Source of the DNA: Anaerolineales bacterium
GTDB taxonomy: Bacteria > Chloroflexota > Anaerolineae > Anaerolineales > JABWBV01
Assembly (NCBI GenBank): GCA_013359445.1
Contig: JABWBV010000003.1
Location: 1 to 43,837, forward strand
Length of the DNA: 43,837 nt
Reading direction: 5' to 3'
The notes under the pieces are model-generated. The model ran no database searches and was not told where the DNA came from. It worked only from the letters and a program-made list of their open reading frames with translations. The translations under genes were made by a program, and so were the position numbers. This document shows, piece by piece, positions 8,461-17,700 of this stretch (positions within the stretch are counted from its first letter, which is position 1; every line of letters starts with the position of its first letter).

Positions 8461-8537
8461 TATAACGAGAGCATCCTGAGCGGAGCGGTAAAAGGTCATT
8501 GTCTTGACTTTATTTTTGTCAAGCGCAGTCGAAGGAT
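8461..8537 (+). repeat. 77-bp dispersed repeat, copy 1
   Basis: Runs from TATAACGAGAGCATCC to GCAGTCGAAGGAT and is nearly identical to 8558-8634. It contains a short hairpin CTTGAC-N9-GTCAAG. The outer parts (CTGAGCGGAGC and AGTCGAAGGAT) resemble the element at 27740-27800. Confidence 0.85.
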
Positions 8538-8557
8538 AAAAAGCGGAACCCCCCAGA

Positions 8558-8634
8558 TATAACGGGAGCATCCAGAGCGGAGCGGTAAAAGGTCATTGTC
8601 TTGACTTTATTTTTGTCAAGCGCAGTCGAAGGAT
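8558..8634 (+). repeat. 77-bp dispersed repeat, copy 2
   Basis: Near-exact direct copy of 8461-8537, starting 97 bases later. The two differ at a few bases near the left end (GAGAGCATCCTGAG against GGGAGCATCCAGAG). The spacer holds no gene. Confidence 0.85.
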
Positions 8635-8656
8635 GCGGGTCCAATCGTGAACAAAA

Positions 8657-8691
8657 AAAGAAGGCCGAGAGAATCTCTCTCGGCCTTCTTT
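8657..8691. terminator. Strong bidirectional terminator of the giant gene
   Basis: Perfect 15-bp stem (AAAGAAGGCCGAGAG / CTCTCGGCCTTCTTT) with a 5-base AATCT loop, with A's before it and T's after it. It lies 58 bases past the stop of the giant gene (minus strand) and also ends plus-strand transcription from gluconokinase. Confidence 0.9.
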
Positions 8692-8704
8692 TGGGTTTGT
8701 TATG

Positions 8705-8736
8705 ACGATTTTAATCGTTCTACACGACAAAATCGT
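8705..8736. repeat. Degenerate copy of the GTAGTGACGA-type double palindrome
   Basis: ACGATTTTAATCGT and ACGACAAAATCGT form two short hairpins, arranged as in the elements at 9464, 22340 and 27052 but without the GTAGT/ACTAC ends. The relation is plausible, not certain. Confidence 0.4.
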
Positions 8737-8748
8737 ATTCAGTTGAAA

Positions 8749-11700
8749 TCACGGCTTTGCCACAAGCGGCAAATAAATCTCCACCACCGGCGGCACTACC
8801 CCCTCCACCACCAGCGTTGCTGTATCACTCCCCTGTGCCCCGCCACTGTCCGCGGAGACCGTGAGCGTGTACGTCCCATTCCCGGGCGCGTTTGCCACGA
8901 CCAACAACGTCGCCGTGGCATGGGCCGGGATGATCACCGACCCCAGCGGCAGGTCCACGCTCGCGCCGGATGATCCGCTCCCCGTCAGGGTGAATATCGT
9001 CTGCACATTGCCCGTGTTGGACACCACGACCGTAAACACCGCCACGGTCGAACCGCTCACGGTCTGCGAGGCGGGTTGCCATGCCACCACCACCCCCTCT
9101 GCGGGCGAGATCGCGACCGCCAATGTATCCTCATCCTGCACATAACTCTGCGTTTGCGATTGGGCGTGAACCCCCAGCAAGTAATCCGTCGCGAGGAGGA
9201 AGTCGAACCCGCTCGCGGTCAACTGCACGGTTTGGGATGCGCCCGGAGCCAGTGTCACGCTCGCGGGGGAAAGTTGGGCGAACTGGGCGAATGGCCCGTA
9301 AGCGGTCAAATCATACGTGTCCGCCACAGCGCCGTTGTTCGTCACCGTCACGTCCCAAACACCACTCCCGCTCACCTGCCCCGGCCCGGAAAGGGCCACC
9401 GAGACCCCCAGATTCCCCACCTGCGCGACACCCGCGCCCGTGTCTGAAGTCAGTGCCGCGCAAGTAGTAACGACTTCAGTCGTTTGGGTCTCAGAGCGAT
9501 TGAAATCGCCACTACAAAGCAAAAGCAATTGAGACTGAGCGGTAACTGTAAACGGATAATCGCTGGGGGTGGCATCGCTCGCGGGGGTGAGGAACAATTT
9601 CAGGGTGAGGGCATTCCCCGCACCGGGGGCGACCGTGACGGTTTCGACGGGTTGGCCGAACAGCGTCAGGGAGGCTTCCCACCCGGTGGGGATGGAGGCG
9701 GTCAGGTCGTAGGTATCGGGCACGGTACCCAGGTTGGTGATTCGCACGTCAAACGGGGTCAGCACGCCCGGCCCGGTCGGGGCAGTGGCGGGGAGGATCG
9801 CCACTTCAACTTGCTGGAACCCTTCGCCGATCACGGTCGCGGTCGCTTGCCCACTCGCCGTGCCGTTTTCTTCCGTCGCGGTGAGGGTGAACGGGTTTGC
9901 GCCTTCGCTCGCGGCTTGGGCGGAGAAGGGGACGAAGGCGGTACTGTTCGCGGACACGGTCACTTCATCGGGCAGGGTGAGGGGGGCCAGACCACTGCCG
10001 GAGAGGGTGTATGTGCGGGCCACGGTGTCCGCGTTCGTCAGGGAGAGGGTGTAGGTCGCCACTTCGCCCGTCGTCACGGTTTGGTTCGCGGGCATAATCT
10101 CAAGTTCGAGCAAGTTCGCCACGGTTAGCGCCCCTCCCGCCTGATCCGCCGCGCCCTGATCGGTGGTGACAGAGACGAGGAAGGGCAGGGTGGCAGTGTC
10201 CGCGTCGAGGGGGATGTCAACGGTCAACGGCACGGTGACGGAATCCCCCGCCGGAACGGGCACCGCGCCCGAAAGCGTCGCCCATCCGGTCGGGAAGCCG
10301 CTCACGGACAGGGTATACAGGGCACTGACCCCGGACGGGTTGGTTAACACCACGTCGAATACGGCACTGCCCCCCGCACCCACCGTTTGCGTGACCGGTT
10401 GCACGTCCACGATGTGCGCCACACTGACAAACAACGGCGGTAGTTCGAGATGGTTCGTGCCGCTGGAAACCACGTAATCGGCTGTCGTGCCCTGCGCCAC
10501 CATCCGGGATTCGCCGGGTTGGAGGTTGGTCAGTAAACTGGTGAAGGTTTGGGTGACGACGGTGTTTTCCCAGGTGACAGCGTAATCCCAGCCGTAGATG
10601 GGGTCGTTGCTCGTCGTGGGCGGGATGTTGAAAGTGTTGGTTAGTACGGTCACGTCATCCAGCCCGACGGTGTGGGTGAGGGCGACCGCGTAGGAAGGCA
10701 TTGGGTTCAGGAACGGCGTCTGAGTGCGGTAGGTGTTGTGGCTTTCCCAGCTGTTCGGCTCGCTGAACGGCACGGTCAGGTCATCGTTGATGTTGGTGAT
10801 GTGGTAACTGTGCTCGTTCCAAAGTGGGCGGGCCGGTCCCCACGCGGCCCCAAACCCGAACACCCGCACGCCCCCCAACGCCGCGGAGACGATTTCCGCC
10901 TGCCCGTCATTGTCCACATCCACGATCAGAGGGTAATCCGTGCCGGTGAAGGAGTTGACAAGCGGTTCGTTGAACAGGATCGAGCCATTGAGGCCGCTGA
11001 AGATGGTAAAGCCCTGCTCTTTGCCATTCCAGGCCACTTCGTAAATGCCGTCGCCATCCAGATCGAGCACGGAGGCATTGTTGGCGGAAGAACTGTCTTC
11101 GGCAATGGCATCCCACAGGAGGGAGCCATCGGCGTTGAGGGCGTAGAGCATCCCGAACCGTCCGGTTTCAAATTCGTACCGCATCCCGGTCACGATTTCG
11201 ACTTCGCCATCCCCATCGAGGTCGGCAATGGAGACGCCGCCGGGGTTGCCGGGATCGAGCGGGGTATCCCACACGAGCGAGCCGTCTTCCCCGTTCAGCA
11301 CGGTGAGCAGACCGTTGGAGGCGAGCGCGACTTCGGGGCCGGGATCGCCGCCGGGCTGGAGGCCGTCAATGTCTGCAATCGCAGGTGCGCCGAACGTGCC
11401 CGCCATGCTTGTCGGCAAAGTGACGCTCCACACGAGTTGGGGCGAACCGTAGTTGAAGTCGTACACCAGCACTTCATCATCCCACCCGGTGAGGACAATA
11501 TCAAGCAGGCCATCGCCGGTCAGGTCGGCCAGGACAGGGGGATTCACCTCGGCGGGGTACACCGTACTCCAGGCGAGGGTGCCATCATGGTTGCGGACTT
11601 CGAGCGTGTTGCCGAGGTTGACTACAATTTCCGGTTCGGGATCGAGATCGAGGTTGCCAACCGCGGGGGCGGAGAGGGTTTCAAAGATGCTGGCCGTGGG

Positions 11701-14700
11701 AACCGCCCAATAGGTGGAACCATCGCCGCGAAAGGCGAAGAGTTGATTGCCCGCGGCCACGATGATCTCCGCGCCCGGTTGCCCGTCCAGGTCCGCAAGG
11801 GCGGGGGAACTGACCCAGGTGCGGAAAACGGCCTCGTTCAGGTCTTTGACCCAGATGATCGGGTCGCCATCGCCCGTATCGCCCCCATCGCCGCGGAAGA
11901 GGAACAACGAGCCAAAGTAGGTATTGTCATCGGCGGGGACGACGATTTCGACGGTGCCATCGCCGTCCACATCGCCTGCCGCCATCCCACCCGCGATGCC
12001 ATACGTCCCGAAGAACGGTGCGCCGTTTCCGGCAGGGGCATTGTTCCACCATTCGACGACGGGCTGGTAGGGGATGTCGGGTTGGTTGGAGGCGAATCCG
12101 TCCAGGCGCATCACCCAGATATTTTGGACATGCACGGTGTGTGGCCCATCTTCCAGCCCGGTAAAGTGTACGGCGAAGGGCTGTTCGCTAAACGGGTAGT
12201 GGAAGCTGACATTTTGGAGAAATTCCCCATCCACAAACACGTCAAAGTTTGTGGTGTTATTTCGGGTGAAGCCATAGAGGGTGAAGGAGGTTCCGGTGAA
12301 GTGATACCACACCCCGGCCCAACTGTTGGGCAACCCGGCATTGAAGAAGTCCCCATCTATTGCGTTGTTGTTCGCGATGTCTTCGCCGGATTTGTTGAAG
12401 TGCAGGCGGGAAACGGGCGTGCCTTTCCGCACGTTCACAAAGTCATCGGGCAAGGGCGTGCCGTCCCACACATCCACGTAGTCGAAACGGACAATGCTTC
12501 CGACACTGGGCGGGTCGGGTTGGGCCAGTACGGTGATGGAGAGGGTGTGCGTGCCGGTGATCAGGTTGCCGTACTGGAACTCGACAGGAATATCTCCGCT
12601 GGCCTCATAGAGGCCAATCGTGCCCTGGCTCACCCCGTCAATGAAGACTTCCGCGGTGCCGCCGTCGCTCCGACTGAGGAAACCCAGGTTTACCCAACGC
12701 CCCTCAAACGTGAATGTAATCGTATCGTTCAACGTGCTGGAGCGGGCAACCCCGATTTCGCTGGAGGTGGGTTTGATGGCCGTTTCCCAATCCCAGGAAC
12801 TTTTGCGGGTCTCGAACGGATAGCCGTCGTACAGAAACGCCGGGTGGTCTTCTTCGTAGCGCACGATGCCGGTCTCGACCGGGGGCACGTATCCCGGCTC
12901 CAGCGCGGGGGTGACGAACGCATCCACACTCGGTTCTCCGTAATAATTTGTGATCCGCATCACGTGCGGGCCAGTGCCCAGCCCCTCGAAGGAGATAGTT
13001 CGGGTGACGGCCTCTGTGTTATACAGCCAGAGATTGTCTTTCCAGACGCCATCCACATACACCCCTGCACGGAACCCGTCCCAATTTGCCAACCCCACAA
13101 ACGTCACCGAATCGCCCGTAAAGGGGAACCACGCCGATCCGCCGTTGTTGCCGTCGTCGGTCATGTAGGTGCCGCCGCTCGCGTTCGCGTTTGTAACGGT
13201 GACCCAGTTGTTGTTGTGCCACACGCGGGCACTGTCTTGTTCCACCCACCCGTCGGCGTAAAGTGTGCCATCCCAGGTGTCCACATAATCCAATTGGACG
13301 CGATTCCCTAACGAATTCGGGTGATGCGTGCCGAGGACGAAGATTTGGAGTGTGTGGGCAGTGTCGGCAAACCCATCGTAGACAAAGCTGACCACATCCG
13401 GGTCCTGCGTGTACAGGTCTACCACGCCCTGGCTCACCCCGTCCACCAGGATTTCGGCCTGCCCGGAAGTGAAGCCAGTCACAAACCCAAGATGCAACCA
13501 CGTCCCGTTAAAAGTCATCGTCGCCGTTTCCCCTGCCGCGTCCGCCCAGGTGTAATCGTTGTGACTGGCCCGAACGTGAAACCCGCCCACCGTGACCACC
13601 GTCCAGGTTCCGGCGTAGGTAATCGCCGGGTCGGTGTCTTCCGTGCGGGTGATGGGGAAGGTGGAGGAAATGGAATTAGGAATTGGGAATTGGGAATGGG
13701 GAATGGGTTCATTCTGATTCCCGTTTCCTACTTCCTGATTCCCATTTCCTATTTCCTGATTCCCTGCCCCCATCGTATCTGTGATGATCGCAGGAGTGAG
13801 AATCTCCGTCGTGATCACCGTCGTGACCGTGACCGCGCCCGGCGCGACGAGGCCGGGTTCCACGGCGTGACTGATCCCGACCGCTTGCCCCACCCCGAGG
13901 AATCCGTACCCCGATCCGTCAGGGATCAGCGCCCCGGACGGATTACGCAATTCGACCGTGATCGTGTACACGCCCGTTTCCCAGCCCGACGTGTCCACCG
14001 TGCCGAGTGCGTAATTCCGCGGGGACCCGACCAGGATCGTGACCGGAACTTCGGCGGTGTAGCTGATCCCGCCCGTGGGGTGCAGAATTTCGACGTGCGC
14101 GGTGGCGGGTTGGAGGATGTTCGCGTTGTTCGCCACCGAGATCGAGATGTCTGTCGCACTCACGCCCGTTTCCACGAACGGCGGGTCGGGGGTGACGGCG
14201 GTCAGTTGCACGAACTTGTCCACCACGTTGAGTACGGCGTTGCTGTTGGACAGGATTGAATCCTGTCCAACCACGACCGCGACCGCGTCGAGATCGAACA
14301 GGCCAAGGGAAGGGGAACTGACAGGGAACTCAAAGGAACTGGTCTCCCCCGGATTGACTGAATACTGACCACTGACCACTGACGACGGGAGCGTGACCGT
14401 CAGGGCATACGTCGTTGCCAGCGTGCCCGCGTTGGTCAGGTCGAGGGTGTACGTGGTCGGTTCGCTCACCAGGGCCGCGCCGTAGTAGGGCGACCATTTC
14501 AGTACCGGCATGGATTCACTCCACGCGCAAACTTCGGTATCGAGGCCGACAACGGCGTCGCTCAGAGTTTGCAAGTCGGCGAGGATGTCGGCGGTATCCG
14601 TGTGGGAGGCGAGGGTGTCGGCGGCAGTCAACACCGCGTCATCCTGCACGAGGCCCGGAGAGATCACGCCCGCGTACAGGGCGACGGAATACGCCGCGCT

Positions 14701-17700
14701 GACCGTCTGATCCCGGAGCGACAGGTTGCAGTCCCCGTTCAGGCAGGAGGCCTCCAAATGCACCATCGCCAGCGCGAGCGATTCCAGTGCGTCCGACAGG
14801 CCGGGTTCGCCGAGGGTGCAGGCGTTGGCGGCGTGGTCTGAGGCGATGAAGATGGGTTCGGTGATGGAGCTGACGATTTGTGCCTCTACCACCGCGTATT
14901 GGGTGTAACTACCGGGCGCGGGGCTACCGAGGATGATCGGGAAACGGGAGCCGAGCGGGATGCCGGACGTGTTGAGGGTGGCGTTAAACGACTGGGTTTC
15001 GCCCACCGCCAGGGAGACGGGAGACGGAAGACCGGTGACGGAGGCGGTGATCGGTGGGAGGGAGGCGATGATCGGGAACGTGCCATCTGCGTTGCCGACG
15101 TTGGTCATTTCGAGGGTGAAGTCGGTGCTACTGTCGGAGCCGAGGTAGAGGGTTGAAGCCAGGGGATTGAGGTAGTTGAAGGGTTGGGAGGGCATCGTCC
15201 AGTTCACCGTTTCGCTTTCGGAGAGGGCGCCGCCATCGCTGACGGTGATCTCCATGCTGAAACTGGTTCCTGGCGCGGGCAGGGTGGGCGGGGACACGTA
15301 GAGGCCGACGGCGGTTCGTTCGGTTGCGGGGAGGGTCAGCGTGGTGCTGGCCTGGCGCGCCCCGTTCAGGATCAGCCATCCCGCGGGGGCACCGGTGACG
15401 GTCAGGGAGAGGGTTTTGGCGGAACCGGTCGCGTTGTAGAGGCCCACATTGAACGCGCTATCCGGGATTTCCGCTTCTGCATCGTTCGTTTGCCCCGAAA
15501 CGGTGGGGGCGACGCTGATTCCCACGGGGACGGTAATGCGCTCGTCGCTGGTCACGCCGAGCGTCAGCGCCTCGACCGCGACCACTTCTACTTCCTGCTG
15601 GGTCACGGCGAACACGTCGGGCTGGGTTTGCGCCTGGGCAACGATGTCCAACGTGTAGAGGCCCGGGGCGGTGTCCGGGTTCGGGGTGACGAGAACGGTA
15701 TTTTCATCGTCAAAAATCACATGCCAATCCGCCGGGGCCAGCACGCTGACCGTGATCTCATCGTCGAAATTGGCGGTGAGGGCCAGGTCAAAACTCATCG
15801 CGCCATAGGGCAGGACCCGATCTTCGGCGGTGTTTGTGGAAAGATTCAGGACCGGATCGCCGCTCCCGCCATTATCCGTCACCGAGACCGCTTGAATAGC
15901 AAGTGGGCTGGCATAAAACGGATTGAGGTGCCCAAACAGCATATCCGGTAAAGGAAGCGTGCCTGGGGCAAGGTCGTAATTGGCAAATTGTTCGATGCCA
16001 CAGTTTTCGATGGGGCAGAGGTGGGCCGGTAGAAAACGCCAGGCCGCGTCAAACAACCCGCCATGAATGGCGTCCGGTTGGCTGGGCGAGGCACTCGGCC
16101 CGGGCAGGGGCGGCATAGGGGGCCAGGGACTGGGAAGCGGGGAGGGCGGTCCGGGCAGGGGAAGCGGCGGGGTCGGGGGATTGCCACAACTACCCCCTCC
16201 CTGAATGGCTCCCACAACATTGCAAGCGATCCAATCCCAAAGTTGGCCGACCTCATAGGCTAATTTTCCAGGCTCATAAAAGGTCAGGAATAAATCCCAC
16301 ATTTCAAGAAAGCCATATTCTATGGCGGTCAAATGCAAACCATTTTCCATCACGCTGATTGTCTCGCCTGTGACGGGGTCCACTTCCCACCATCCCAGAA
16401 CGTCTTCCCCGTCAACTTCCACTGGGGCGGAGGGAATGACGATGGATTTGCCTTCCAGCAGGGCTTCGACCGCGTGGGCCGTGGCCTCGGAATCCAGACC
16501 ATAAACATCGAGCAATTGCATCGTGGCAGGTGTAACCAGCATGGGTTTGATGCCCTGTTCGGTCATGGCGTCAAACACGCGGGCGGTGGTCAGCGGCAAG
16601 ACGCCCGTTGCATCCTGCAAGACCTGTCCTTCCCGGTAAGATTCCAAAACTCCTTTGGTCCATTGGGCACTCAACGCGGCAGAAGTGGCCTGCCCAGGGT
16701 AGACGATGGCCTCCGCGCGCGTGCTTCGTAAGTCCAGCGTTTGAATGACCGTGGCATCCGCTTCGTTGTGTTGCGAGGCGTTGATGATCACCCGTGGTAA
16801 GGCGTAGTAGAGCTTTACGAACAGCGATTCCTCAATGCCCGCCAGGTCTTCATCGGCGGATTCGGCGAAATCGTAGGCCAGTTTGGAGAGAAAACGGGCA
16901 TACCCCAGTTGGATTTGAAGGAGCGCACGTTGGGTGGCCGCTTCCTCCTCGGGAGTGGGCGGATTGCCCTGGGAATCAATCACCTGCCCGGCTTGGGAGA
17001 GAATTTGTCCGTCCACGAGGGTGGTGGCCCGTTGGCGTGCGTACAGTGACTGATCCCGCACCACGTTCGGGAGGAAGGTCGCCACGAACACATCGGTAGG
17101 TTTCAGAAACGCACTGTTATCCTCGGGCAGGGTAATGCTCGCACCGCCCCCGTTCAGGCGGACATCCAGCCCTACCAGGTCTTTGAGGGTGCGGGTAAAC
17201 GTTTCGCTATGTCCGTCCGGGTCGGTGGTGGTCACGGTGAGCCACTCCGCCGTGGTGAAATGCGATGCAAAGGGGAAATTACTCAAAATGTCCTGGAACG
17301 GATCGCCCAGCGTTTGAAAATCTTCGCCGGTCAGGTCAAAAAACGGCGTGTAGGTATGGGTCACGGTGGTAAAAACAGCCCCCACAACTTCTGTGTTGAG
17401 ATAGTGCCCCACCGTGAGCGATTTGGCGGCGAGTTGGGCCATCGGGTAAGTGATTTCAATCGGCACGAACTCATTTAAAAATGTCCCGCCTATCGGAAAT
17501 TGATTGTATTGCTCGACTCGCAGGGTCACGGTGGCCTTGTGGCGAAGCGCGTCTGGCAATTCGGCAATCTGGTCGTTGGCACCCGGCGTGGCGAACACGT
17601 CCCCCGGTTGGGCGTTGGCGAACGATGGGTCGAGGTTCGTCCAGCCGGAACCGGGGAGGTACGCTTCCACCCACCAATGATCGGAAACGAGCGCGAGCAG

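Noticed and set aside
8461-8634. CRISPR array
   Set aside because: There are only two copies of a 77-bp unit with a 20-base spacer, and no cas genes are in the window.
10672-13311. An 879-codon plus-strand open frame opposite the giant gene
   Set aside because: It has no recognisable domain, and the minus strand encodes clear FG-GAP repeats and repeated modules over the same bases.
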